From the IMG/VR virus record IMGVR_UViG_3300046170_000095, positions 1-40,995 of that record: a stretch of 40,995 nt of DNA; one strand, given 5' to 3'. Positions 1 through 7,420 of the stretch are shown here, one piece after another. Position numbers and translations under genes: made by a program. The notes below the pieces were generated by a model that saw only the letters and a program-made list of their open reading frames with translations, was not told the origin of the DNA and made no database searches. Each line of letters begins with the position of its first letter. The stretch's first letter is position 1. The stretch comes from a virus.

Positions 1-1
1 T

Positions 2-319
2 CAACGTATCGAGACTACTACGAGTAATGGAGTTCCTGATTTCATGGTTATCCTGCCGTCTCGAATACTTCTTATTGAGAGCAAGTTTGAAACTACAAGG
101 CTACGCCCTGAACAAGCAGCGTTCCAAATTAAAGTCAATGGAATACAGAAGGATGCTGTCTCGGCTTGCTTCACATTCTCCGCCTACCCAAAAACCAAGA
201 GACTTGTAGTCACTGAGTACAACCCAAGCTCCATAGGAGAGGGTGGTGTTGAGCCTGCGAGCAGCAGCACATACACCCTTGACTCCGATGGCTTCAAGCA
301 ATTCTATGATACTTTATAA
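2..319 (+). CDS. VRR-NUC-like phage nuclease, 5' end missing
   Basis: The open frame runs in from before the window and stops with TAA at 317-319. The visible 105 residues carry G-V-P-D early, then L-I-E-S-K about 15 residues later, then an R-P-E-Q-A-A-F-Q stretch. This order (PD, E-x-K, helix with Q) is that of PD-(D/E)xK nucleases of the VRR-NUC type. In phages these cut branched DNA or act as small endonucleases in replication and recombination. Being beside the DNA polymerase fits that role. The N-terminus is outside the window, so length and start cannot be judged. The motif order is seen directly; the family is inferred. A T7 endonuclease I-like resolvase would be the main alternative. 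Confidence 0.6.
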   Translation, partial: QRIETTTSNGVPDFMVILPSRILLIESKFETTRLRPEQAAFQIKVNGIQKDAVSACFTFSAYPKTKRLVVTEYNPSSIGEGGVEPASSSTYTLDSDGFKQFYDTL

Positions 320-378
320 ACTTTCTCATCATCCCAGACGCAATCCGAACACTCTGTTATTACAGGTCTAGGCACGCT

Positions 379-519
379 ATGAAGGTCACTGAGCAACCGC
401 AACTCTACACAGCGGCTCCTAGTGTAGACTGGGCGACACACGACATTCCAAGGAATATGCATCGACCGTCTCTCCCAGATAACTGGTTAGCCCCTTCGGG
501 GGCGACCCAGCCAATTTAA
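379..519 (+). CDS. possible 46-aa small protein
   Basis: A short frame opens with ATG at 379 and closes with TAA at 517-519, filling most of the gap between the nuclease and the next gene. The product would be 46 residues, rich in Pro, Asn and Trp, with no recognisable domain. The start has no Shine-Dalgarno sequence, like most starts here. A strong GC hairpin at 490-503 lies inside its last codons. It may be a real small gene or an accident in a leader region. I give it low weight because length and composition alone cannot decide. Confidence 0.3.
   Translation: MKVTEQPQLYTAAPSVDWATHDIPRNMHRPSLPDNWLAPSGATQPI
490..503 (+). promoter_or_regulatory. UUCG tetraloop hairpin
   Basis: GCCCC-TTCG-GGGGC gives a five-pair GC stem closed by a UUCG tetraloop, an exceptionally stable small RNA hairpin. 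No T-run follows, so it is not a classical intrinsic terminator. It lies 35 bases before the next start codon and could be an mRNA stability or processing element. Confidence 0.4.
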
Positions 520-537
520 TCACCAACCCAACTACTA

Positions 538-795
538 ATGCTTGACAATGAATCCCCGATAAAACAAATCCTTGACATGGTTCACTCTAAATCGGAGGAC
601 ATGTTAAAAAAAGACCCATGCTACCAACACTGGAAGGCAGTCAAGTGGGGTGAGAAACACGGGTTGATTAGGGATTTAACTCCCGAAGAAATACAACGAC
701 GCATGGATAACAGAGAGTGGCGTAAGGTTAACAAAACAATTATACAAAATGAAAATAGAAATAATGACACTGATTCTAGCTCTCATTCAGGTTGA
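538..795 (+). CDS. hypothetical protein, 85 aa
   Basis: I do not recognise this protein. It is charged and probably mostly helical, with a Trp-rich centre (Y-Q-H-W-K-A-V-K-W) and an R-R-M-D-N-R-E-W-R segment, ending in a Ser/His/Asn-rich tail. It has no membrane segment. Its last 47 bases overlap the start of the lysozyme-like gene in another frame, which suggests co-translation. The ATG at 538 follows an A/C-rich leader without a Shine-Dalgarno sequence. It sits in the DNA-replication arm, but that is the only hint to its role. Confidence 0.55.
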   Translation: MLDNESPIKQILDMVHSKSEDMLKKDPCYQHWKAVKWGEKHGLIRDLTPEEIQRRMDNREWRKVNKTIIQNENRNNDTDSSSHSG

Positions 796-1117
796 GAGTG
801 GTGGTAACGACAAAGCTGTTGGTGACAACGGCAAAGCTTACGGATGTTTACAGATACATAAAGAGTATGTAGCTGACGTTGCTTGGGCTTCAGGTCTACC
901 CTACTCTCACGACGAAGCATTCGACAGGCAGAAATCTATTGACATGTTCATGATTTACATGAGCGTGTACGCAACCAAAGGACGATTGAACCGAGAACCT
1001 ACGGCACAAGATATGGCACGCATCCACAACGGTGGACCCAACGGCTGGAAGAAACCAAGCACGCTTGACTACTGGAAAAAAGTGGAGGCTATCCTTAATG
1101 CAAATACCTCTCTTTGA
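749..1117 (+). CDS. lysozyme-like / lytic transglycosylase (SLT fold) protein
   Basis: The 122-residue protein begins with a hydrophobic helix ending in Q-V-E-S-G-G-N, followed by Y-G-C-L-Q-I. This is the signature of the SLT/goose-type lysozyme fold, in which the Glu (about residue 16) is the catalytic acid and the G-x-x-Q-I strand lines the substrate cleft. It would cleave the glycan strands of peptidoglycan. The length fits a single catalytic domain. There is no cleavable signal peptide, so it would need a holin or act from the virion. It lies directly before PolA, overlapping it by 20 bases, as T7 keeps its lysozyme among the DNA-metabolism genes. An endolysin role is inferred; a virion-associated role is possible. 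Confidence 0.72.
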   Translation: MKIEIMTLILALIQVESGGNDKAVGDNGKAYGCLQIHKEYVADVAWASGLPYSHDEAFDRQKSIDMFMIYMSVYATKGRLNREPTAQDMARIHNGGPNGWKKPSTLDYWKKVEAILNANTSL

Positions 1118-2924
1118 ACCCAAGTCTCTGTGGCGTCCGCCCAGTGTACTACCACAGCTTGGTAACGTAGTAGCTGTTGACCTTGAGACGTGTGACCCAC
1201 AACTAAAACAACGAGGCGCAGGCTATCGCACACACACAGGTAAGGTAGTTGGTATAGCACTAGCTGACGAACACACAGAAGTATACTTACCCTTTGACCA
1301 CCTCAACGGTGACAACCTAGACAAGAACATTGTCCTGTCCTATGTCAGTAATGTAATAAAGAACAGCACAGAACTACTGTTTGCCAACGCAACCTATGAC
1401 CTAGGCTGGCTACATACTATGGGCATCAAAGCTACCTGTCCTGTCCGTGACATACAGGTAGCGGAAGCACTGCTTGATGAAGAAAAATTTAGTTACTCAC
1501 TCAACTCACTGTGCAAACAATACCTCGGTGTCACCAAGGAAGAGACACACCTAAAGGAAGCAGCCACAGCCTACGACATAGACCCCAAGGGTGAGATGTG
1601 GAAGCTGGGTGCTAGACACGTAGGTCTCTACGCTGAACGTGATGCACGTTACACGTGGGACATATACCAAAAGCAGATACCATTACTACGTGAGCAAGAC
1701 CTCTGGTCTGTATGGGAACTGGAGTGTGAGCTTATACCTGTGCTACTACACATGAGTATCATGGGTGTGCCTGTTAATCTAGATGCAGCAGAACAACTGA
1801 ACACTGACCTTATCACACGAGAACGTGAGCTAAGCCACCACTTCAAAGACTTAGACATCTGGTCAACACCGCAGCTAGCTCGGCACTGTGAAGGATTGGG
1901 GCTTACCATTCCTCGCACTGACAAGGGTAACTACTCAGTATCAAAAGAATTCCTTGCTAACTGTGACCACCCTGAAGTAAAGAAGCTACTTGAGATTAGG
2001 TCAATCAATCGCTTACGTAAAGTATTCATTGAAGATGCCATCCTCAAAGGTCACCACAACGGACGGATACACGCAGAGTTCAGACAAACTGCATCAGATT
2101 CAGGAGGCACTAGGTCAGGTCGCTTGTCTTCCTGCAATCCTAACATGCAACAAGTACCTAAACGTAGTGACATAGGCAAAGCTATCCGACAACTGTACAT
2201 AGCAGAAGAAGGTAAGCTCTGGTGTAAGGCTGACTACAGCTCACAAGAACCCAGACTACAGGTACACTATGCCTTGCTTGGTCAGTTCGGTAAGCCACTA
2301 CCCAAAGCAGAAGAAGCACGTGATGCTTTCGCTAACGGAGAGAAGCTCTACACTTTCTTTGAGAAGGCAACAGGTCTGCCCTATGACACCTGCAAGATGT
2401 TGTGTCTCGGCATCAGCTACGGTATGGGCAACATAAAGATGGCACGCACACTCGGCATATCAGAAGAGATGTGTCAGACAACAATGCGTAAGTTCAACAC
2501 TCAAGCACCCTTCCTAAAAATCTTATTCGACAACGTAATGAACCGAGCTAGCAAGCGAGGTTACATCCGTACCATACTCGGTCGTCGTGCACGCTTTGAC
2601 TTCTGGACTCCAAGCTTTGAAGACAAGCCAGTCAAAGGTTACGAGCAAGCTAAAGAGAAGTATAAGGATAAAGAAATATACAGAGCATTCGCATCCAAAG
2701 CACTCAACAGACTTATCCAAGGCAGTGCTGCCGACCAAGCTAAGAAGGCTATGGTTGACGCATACAAGGCTGGCTTTGACCTACGACTCCCTGTTCACGA
2801 TGAGATTAACTGCATGGTTAATTCTGAAAAGGAGAGTTTGGACTTGAAATTGCTCATGGAGAATGCTATCCCTCTAAACGTACCAGTTATTGCAGACATA
2901 GACCTCGGTAAAACATGGTGCTAA
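1098..2924 (+). CDS. polA: family A DNA polymerase with 3'-5' exonuclease
   Basis: This is the replicative DNA polymerase, 608 aa from the ATG at 1098; that start overlaps the lysozyme-like gene and leaves the exonuclease domain intact. Exonuclease motifs are complete: D28-x-E30 (V-D-L-E-T), N97/D101 (N-A-T-Y-D), and Y178-x3-D182. Polymerase motif A is D379-Y-S-S-Q-E-P-R, motif B is K433-M-L-C-L-G-I-S-Y-G, and motif C is V-H567-D-E. In motif B the residue matching E. coli Pol I Phe762 is Leu437. Leu at this site is common in PolA of environmental phages and is associated with slower, more accurate synthesis. The protein is shorter than T7 gp5, so a T7-style thioredoxin-binding insertion is probably absent. 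A 5'-3' exonuclease domain is absent. Confidence 0.96.
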   Translation: MQIPLFEPKSLWRPPSVLPQLGNVVAVDLETCDPQLKQRGAGYRTHTGKVVGIALADEHTEVYLPFDHLNGDNLDKNIVLSYVSNVIKNSTELLFANATYDLGWLHTMGIKATCPVRDIQVAEALLDEEKFSYSLNSLCKQYLGVTKEETHLKEAATAYDIDPKGEMWKLGARHVGLYAERDARYTWDIYQKQIPLLREQDLWSVWELECELIPVLLHMSIMGVPVNLDAAEQLNTDLITRERELSHHFKDLDIWSTPQLARHCEGLGLTIPRTDKGNYSVSKEFLANCDHPEVKKLLEIRSINRLRKVFIEDAILKGHHNGRIHAEFRQTASDSGGTRSGRLSSCNPNMQQVPKRSDIGKAIRQLYIAEEGKLWCKADYSSQEPRLQVHYALLGQFGKPLPKAEEARDAFANGEKLYTFFEKATGLPYDTCKMLCLGISYGMGNIKMARTLGISEEMCQTTMRKFNTQAPFLKILFDNVMNRASKRGYIRTILGRRARFDFWTPSFEDKPVKGYEQAKEKYKDKEIYRAFASKALNRLIQGSAADQAKKAMVDAYKAGFDLRLPVHDEINCMVNSEKESLDLKLLMENAIPLNVPVIADIDLGKTWC

Positions 2925-2941
2925 CATCAACCTATAACAAT

Positions 2942-3526
2942 ATGACAGACAACCTATTAGAAGAATCCAACATCATCCCCCTCGCTAAGGTGGATGGCGT
3001 GTCAACAGAACACGTACCAGCTAACGACCTAGCCCTAGTCACTGAGCTAGGCACTGCATTAAAGAAACTCGACGATGATATCATTGACGCAGAGATTGCA
3101 GTTAGCCAGCTCAAACAAAAACGTAAGGTCATAGCTGAAGAACACATCCCCGAAGTCATGGCTAAGCACGGACTCAAGCTTATCCAACTTGATGACGGCA
3201 CCAAAATAAAAGTCGATGACTTTGTTGACGCACGTATTACTGACCCTGACCAAGCCTTTGCTTGGTTGGAAGAAACTAATAACGATAGCATCATTAAGAA
3301 TTCAATCACCATCACACTCGGTCGTGACCAAAACGAACAAGCCGAAGAGTTGGTAAACAAAATTAAAAGAGAGTATGATATTGATGCTGACCGCAAGATA
3401 GCTGTCCATCATGCAACCCTCAAATCTTTCTGTCGTGATGCTTTGGAAAATCCAGAGCTGGCAGAATCCTTACCACGTAAAGCCTTCGGAATATACGAAG
3501 GCAAGCGTGCTAAGATATCCAAGTAA
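2942..3526 (+). CDS. conserved phage protein of the replication region, 194 aa
   Basis: I do not recognise a named family. The N-terminal half is coiled-coil-like (A-L-K-K-L-D-D-D-I-I-D-A-E-I-A-V-S-Q-L-K). The centre is a mixed segment, and the C-terminus is basic (about G-I-Y-E-G-K-R-A-K-I). Proteins of this shape beside phage polymerases are often nuclease inhibitors, DNA-end-binding or recombination factors, but no motif here proves that. I prefer ATG 2942, whose A/T-rich leader resembles other starts. ATG 2915 is also possible and would overlap the polymerase stop. Its stop codon is the first of a tandem 8-base repeat. Confidence 0.8.
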   Translation: MTDNLLEESNIIPLAKVDGVSTEHVPANDLALVTELGTALKKLDDDIIDAEIAVSQLKQKRKVIAEEHIPEVMAKHGLKLIQLDDGTKIKVDDFVDARITDPDQAFAWLEETNNDSIIKNSITITLGRDQNEQAEELVNKIKREYDIDADRKIAVHHATLKSFCRDALENPELAESLPRKAFGIYEGKRAKISK

Positions 3527-3566
3527 CCAAGTAACCAAGTAATCAAGTAATCAAGTAATCAAGTAA
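3519..3566 (+). repeat. six tandem 8-base units, YCAAGTAA
   Basis: The end of one gene and the start of the next are separated by six head-to-tail copies of an 8-base unit: CCAAGTAA three times, then TCAAGTAA three times. The first unit supplies the TAA stop of the upstream gene. Because 8 is not a multiple of 3, the TAA triplets fall in all three frames and so block any read-through. The last unit ends five bases before the ATG at 3572. Tandem short units of this kind change copy number by slippage. Confidence 0.9.
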
Positions 3567-3571
3567 TCATT

Positions 3572-4315
3572 ATGGCATTCGATATCACACAAGTATCAGG
3601 TCAAGGTACAGAGAATCTGGACTCAGGTTCCGCCTTGCCTATCATCCGTATCCTACAGGATATGTCCCCCCAACTGAAAAAACAAAAAGAAGAATATATA
3701 GAGGGGGCAGAAGCTGGAGACTTGTTCTTCAACAAGACTCAGGATATTATCCCCAAGACCGTTGAGGTTATCCCTTGCTATACACAATCCGTGTATACTG
3801 AGTGGGTTCCTCGTGCCAAAGGTGGCGGTCTTGTAGCTACCCATCCGCTAACAATCGTGTCCCATCCCAGTTATGAGAAGGGTCGTGAGCGTAGCTACGA
3901 TGAGTGGCTCGGAGAGAATGAGCTTAAGTACACAACCTACTTCTTTGTTCTTATGAACTTAGATGGTAAGTGGGAACAAGCTGTCATTCCATTCACAATC
4001 TCACAGCTCCGTGTATCACGTAAGCTAGTGAGCGACATCAACCGATTCCGTTATGAAAGTGACGAACTTAAAGGCATTGCTCCTCCGCTGTATGCCCAGA
4101 AATGGGAACTTAGTACGGTGTTGGAAACAAATAAAAACGGTGACGATTATTACAACTTCTCGTTCACTAACAGCACTCCGTTGGACTTGGAAGCTGACGA
4201 AGAACTGCTCAGTATGGCTGCTGATACCTATTCTGCTGCTACTGATACTCCTCTTCTCCAGACTGAGTCATCTCCTCAACTGGTTGACTCCCAAGCTGCG
4301 GATACTCCGTACTAA
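3572..4315 (+). CDS. conserved phage replication-region protein, 247 aa
   Basis: The protein belongs to a type often met near phage replication genes: an N-terminal L-P-I-I-R-I-L-Q-D-M-S-P-Q-L segment, a G-A-E-A-G-D-L-F turn, then a beta-rich core with V-I-P-C-Y-T-Q-S-V-Y-T-E-W-V-P-R. The family has no assigned function that I can state with certainty; a single-stranded-DNA-binding role would suit its place but is not shown by any motif. The C-terminus is acidic and rich in Ser, Thr and Asp, a feature shared with many SSBs. The start follows the 8-base repeat without a Shine-Dalgarno sequence. A strong terminator follows the stop by 25 bases. Confidence 0.8.
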   Translation: MAFDITQVSGQGTENLDSGSALPIIRILQDMSPQLKKQKEEYIEGAEAGDLFFNKTQDIIPKTVEVIPCYTQSVYTEWVPRAKGGGLVATHPLTIVSHPSYEKGRERSYDEWLGENELKYTTYFFVLMNLDGKWEQAVIPFTISQLRVSRKLVSDINRFRYESDELKGIAPPLYAQKWELSTVLETNKNGDDYYNFSFTNSTPLDLEADEELLSMAADTYSAATDTPLLQTESSPQLVDSQAADTPY

Positions 4316-4340
4316 ATTAAAAGACCTGTAAATCTTTTGA

Positions 4341-4372
4341 CCTTGGGGGAACACCACCCCCAAGGTTTTTTT
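4341..4372 (+). terminator. intrinsic terminator
   Basis: CCTTGGGGG pairs perfectly with CCCCCAAGG around a seven-base loop and is followed at once by seven T residues. This is a textbook Rho-independent terminator for the + strand. It ends four bases before the ATG of the primase gene, so the T-run occupies the place where a ribosome-binding site would be. It probably ends most transcripts of the PolA block, leaving limited read-through into the primase and helicases. Confidence 0.93.
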
Positions 4373-4376
4373 ACCC

Positions 4377-5918
4377 ATGATTCCATTACTTGACATAGCA
4401 TACAAATTTCACGACCTGTTCACCTGCAACACAGAAGTGTACGGTCAAACATCCCTGACTGGTAAAGTCCGTGACCGTGACGGCAAAGCAGATTCCAAGT
4501 CTTTCCTAGTCAAAGAAGCACTGACTCCTGAAGTATGGGAGTCACACCTTAAAGGTGAGCGCATCATTGGCTGCACCCCATTGTTTGATGAAGACAAAGT
4601 ACGATGGGGCTCACTGGACATCGACGTGTATCAAGACGCAGATACAATCGAAGACCTTAAGAAAGCTATCACAGAAGCTGAGCTACCCTTTGTCCTCTGC
4701 CGTTCCAAGTCAGGCGGTGCTCACGTGTACCTCTTCATGTCCGAACCTACTCTAGCCAAGGACATGATTGATAAGCTCAAATCTTTCAGTGCATTCTTTG
4801 GTCAGGGTGTGTGTGAGATATACCCGAAGCAACCAAAGATTGGCAACCGCAAGGACAACAGCAAGTACGGCAATTGGATTAACATGCCGTACAGTGGCAA
4901 CCCTACCCTACAGTACGCCATCAATGACAAGGGTGACGCCCTTGACCCCATGCAATTCCTTGAGTACGCACAGGCACGAAGCCTAAGCAAGGAACAATTT
5001 GAAAAGCTTGCTGTCCCACAGACAACAGAAGAGTTGTTACCTGAAGGACCACCCTGCCTTAACTACATATTCGAGAAGCGTACAAAGGAAAGCGAGAACC
5101 GTAACGTCACCCTGTCCAACGTAGCTGTATACCTTAAGAAAGCTGAGCCGTCTGACTGGAAGTCACGACTGCACAAGTTCAACAAGATGTTCAGTGACCC
5201 ACTACCAGAACGTGAGGTTGATGCAATCATTACATCCTACGAACGTAAGGACTACAAGTACCAGTGTGCACAGGAACCACTGTGTCGGTACTGTGACGCC
5301 AAGCTATGTGGTCAGCGCAGGCACGGCATTGGACAAGAAGAGTTCTTACCTAACAACCGTTCATTGATACAGCTCAAGAGTGACCCACCTCTGTGGTTCT
5401 TAACCCTTGACCACGAAGAGATACACCTGACTACCGAAGAGTTTGATAACTTTAACAAGTTCAACCAACGTGTAATGGAGAAGCTGCTGTTTAAATATCC
5501 ACCTGTTAAACAGGAGGATTGGATTAAACAACAGAACCTACTACTCAAGAACTGTATACGCATTGACGTACCCTTTGAGATGACACCTGTTGGTCAGTTC
5601 GTTGAGTACCTGTCTTCCTTCTGCTCTGCTGCTAGTGAAGACATCACTCACATCAGGCATGGTGCTGTCAAACAACCCAATGGTTTCTATGTGTTCAGGA
5701 TGGTAGACCTCAAGGACTACTTGAATCAACAACGATTCTCTGAGCTGGCAGACAACAAGTTAATCTCTGTAATGAAACGAACACTCAAGGCTGACACAAC
5801 GAGAGTGTGTGCTGGGGGTGCAGGCAACCAGATACGTTGCTGGCAAATCCACAAGGATAAGCTACACCTCGACCCCACCCAACCCATGCCTAACCTAGAA
5901 GACAACGATGAGTACTAA
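4377..5918 (+). CDS. archaeo-eukaryotic-type primase (AEP) with Cys cluster
   Basis: This 513-aa protein looks like a primase or primase-polymerase of the AEP superfamily, of the kind seen in TOTE conflict systems and phages. Motif I is L80-D-I-D83-V-Y (the metal-binding DxD). Motif II is S110-K-S-G-G-A-H116-V-Y-L-F. A following G-N-W-I-N-M-P-Y segment at about 165-172 fits the conserved strand after motif III. Past residue 225 lies a PriCT-like helical part, with cysteines at about 227, 297, 303, 306 and 311 suggesting a metal or Fe-S site. It would lay down primers for the neighbouring PolA; there is no DnaG or DnaB-type protein in the window. The gene overlaps the next start by 11 bases. 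The start is placed directly behind a terminator. Confidence 0.85.
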   Translation: MIPLLDIAYKFHDLFTCNTEVYGQTSLTGKVRDRDGKADSKSFLVKEALTPEVWESHLKGERIIGCTPLFDEDKVRWGSLDIDVYQDADTIEDLKKAITEAELPFVLCRSKSGGAHVYLFMSEPTLAKDMIDKLKSFSAFFGQGVCEIYPKQPKIGNRKDNSKYGNWINMPYSGNPTLQYAINDKGDALDPMQFLEYAQARSLSKEQFEKLAVPQTTEELLPEGPPCLNYIFEKRTKESENRNVTLSNVAVYLKKAEPSDWKSRLHKFNKMFSDPLPEREVDAIITSYERKDYKYQCAQEPLCRYCDAKLCGQRRHGIGQEEFLPNNRSLIQLKSDPPLWFLTLDHEEIHLTTEEFDNFNKFNQRVMEKLLFKYPPVKQEDWIKQQNLLLKNCIRIDVPFEMTPVGQFVEYLSSFCSAASEDITHIRHGAVKQPNGFYVFRMVDLKDYLNQQRFSELADNKLISVMKRTLKADTTRVCAGGAGNQIRCWQIHKDKLHLDPTQPMPNLEDNDEY

Positions 5919-6186
5919 GATATACGTAGCCAGTGCAGGTACAGGTAAGACAACCACCTTAATGGATGAGCTTACCAAATGTCTGGAAGATACACCACCA
6001 AACAGGATTTGCTTTACAACGTTTACCAAAGCAGCAGCACAAGAAGCCATCGACCGTGCTTTAGCTAAGCACCCAGCTTACAGTCACCAAGACTTTACTG
6101 CGTTCAGTACACTACATGCGTTGTGCTTCCGACGGATACCCCGCAAGCAAATGCTCAACTACCAAGACTACAAGTTACTAGGGTGA
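5908..6186 (+). CDS. UvrD/Rep-type helicase, N-terminal part (before frameshift)
   Basis: The 92-residue frame carries the start of a superfamily 1 helicase: Walker A A-S-A-G-T-G-K-T-T-T near residue 9, and motif Ia F-T-T-F-T-K-A-A-A-Q-E-A. It ends at TGA 6184-6186 after Y-K-L-L-G. The rest of the helicase continues in the +1 frame, where the codons read G-E-L-L-G-F-S-V-N-G without a break. The two frames together span 1513 bases, or 503 residues with one base skipped, a normal length for a small UvrD-like helicase. Either a programmed +1 frameshift at GGG-TGA, a true mutation or an extra G in the assembly explains the split. The gene overlaps the primase end by 11 bases. Confidence 0.85.
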   Translation: MSTKIYVASAGTGKTTTLMDELTKCLEDTPPNRICFTTFTKAAAQEAIDRALAKHPAYSHQDFTAFSTLHALCFRRIPRKQMLNYQDYKLLG

Positions 6187-6190
6187 GCTG
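6176..6190 (+). other. +1 frameshift site in helicase gene (GGG-TGA)
   Basis: In the upstream frame the codons are CTA GGG TGA; skipping one base gives CTA (G) GGT GAG, which continues into the downstream helicase frame. A Gly codon followed by the weak stop TGA is a plausible +1 slip site. A single extra G in a three-G run is the simple alternative. Confidence 0.6.
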
Positions 6191-6211
6191 CTTGGTTTCT
6201 CTGTCAACGGT

Positions 6212-7420
6212 ATGAGTACCCTGATTGACAACAACACATACACAACATCTGGTAAGGGCGACAAGTTACTACAGTACGAGGCACTCATGCGTAATATGAA
6301 ACAACCTGCGTCCAGTGTTCTACACACACAGGTCAACAGTAAGTTTACACCCGAAGACTTGGATGAGTTCTCCAAGTTCTTCCGTCGGTTCCGTGAAGAA
6401 AGAAACAAGTATGACTTCACTGACCAGCTTGAAGTGTTTCTTAAATGCAAGATAAAGCTAGGTGTTGACTACCTGTTCCTTGATGAGGCACAAGACTTGT
6501 CACCACTACAGTGGGATATCATAGACCACATAAGCCAAGAGGTTAAGGACGTAGTAATCGTTGGTGATGACAAGCAGAGTATCTTCAAGTTTGCTGGCGG
6601 TGACCCCAAGTCTTTGATTGACAAGGAAGGCACAAGGATTGTTCTCGACACATCCTACCGACTACCCAAGAACGTGCTGGAGTACGCTGAGCAGGTAGCA
6701 GACAGGATAACAGAGAAGCAGGACTACACAGTTAAACCGTACAAAGACAACAGCGATGGCTTAGTTGCTAAGATACGTAGCGTTGACGACCTCAATCTAA
6801 ACGAAGGCACTTGGTTCTTCCTGTGTCGTAACAAAGCTATGATGCCTGTCTTTGAACAGTACCTAACTAAGAAACAAATCCTGTTTGTTTCCAGTAGTAG
6901 TACATCCCTGTTCAATGAGAAACAATTATTCTTTATCAAGATGTGGGAACAACTACGTCGAGGTTACAGGTTCAAGGCTTCGTTCATCAAGGAACTGTAC
7001 CGTGACTACCTACCATCAGGCACAGCCGTAGCTCGTGGTTCTAAAGTTCTTATGGACACCATGCCCGACAACGAGATGTTTGACAAAGAAACTCTCATCG
7101 ACCAGTTCGGTCTCAAGACCTTAGCCAAGTGGGACACAGTCTTTAAACTACCTGATACAACTAAACGTATCTTACTTAAAGCAGAGACTGAAGGACGACT
7201 TGACAAAGCTAACAACGTTGAAGTTAATACGATACACTCATCCAAAGGTAGAGAGGCAGACAATGTGGTAGTGTTGCCTGACATGACTCATACTACCTAC
7301 CAACAATACAGTAACGATCCCAACAACGAACACCGTGTATTCTACGTAGCTTGCACTCGTGCAAAGAAGAACTTGTATCTTCACTACCCAGTAACATCAC
7401 GGTTCTATCCCCTCCCATGA
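6212..7420 (+). CDS. UvrD/Rep-type helicase, C-terminal part (after frameshift)
   Basis: The 402-residue frame carries the remaining SF1A helicase motifs in order: Walker B L-F-L-D-E-A-Q-D, motif III V-G-D-D-K-Q-S-I-F-K-F, motif IV L-D-T-S-Y-R-L, motif V V-N-T-I-H-S-S-K-G, and motif VI V-A-C-T-R-A-K-K. The frame is open from 6182, so the ATG at 6212 is probably internal and not a true start. On its own this part lacks Walker A and could not hydrolyse ATP. A 3'-5' DNA helicase here would serve replication or recombination beside PolA and the primase. Its TGA stop overlaps the ATG of the SNF2-like gene. Confidence 0.88.
   Translation: MSTLIDNNTYTTSGKGDKLLQYEALMRNMKQPASSVLHTQVNSKFTPEDLDEFSKFFRRFREERNKYDFTDQLEVFLKCKIKLGVDYLFLDEAQDLSPLQWDIIDHISQEVKDVVIVGDDKQSIFKFAGGDPKSLIDKEGTRIVLDTSYRLPKNVLEYAEQVADRITEKQDYTVKPYKDNSDGLVAKIRSVDDLNLNEGTWFFLCRNKAMMPVFEQYLTKKQILFVSSSSTSLFNEKQLFFIKMWEQLRRGYRFKASFIKELYRDYLPSGTAVARGSKVLMDTMPDNEMFDKETLIDQFGLKTLAKWDTVFKLPDTTKRILLKAETEGRLDKANNVEVNTIHSSKGREADNVVVLPDMTHTTYQQYSNDPNNEHRVFYVACTRAKKNLYLHYPVTSRFYPLP

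Noticed and set aside
1032-1097. Earlier start for the DNA polymerase
   Set aside because: The extra 22 residues come from a frame overlapping the lysozyme-like gene and have no counterpart in polymerases. ATG 1098 begins just before the exonuclease domain.
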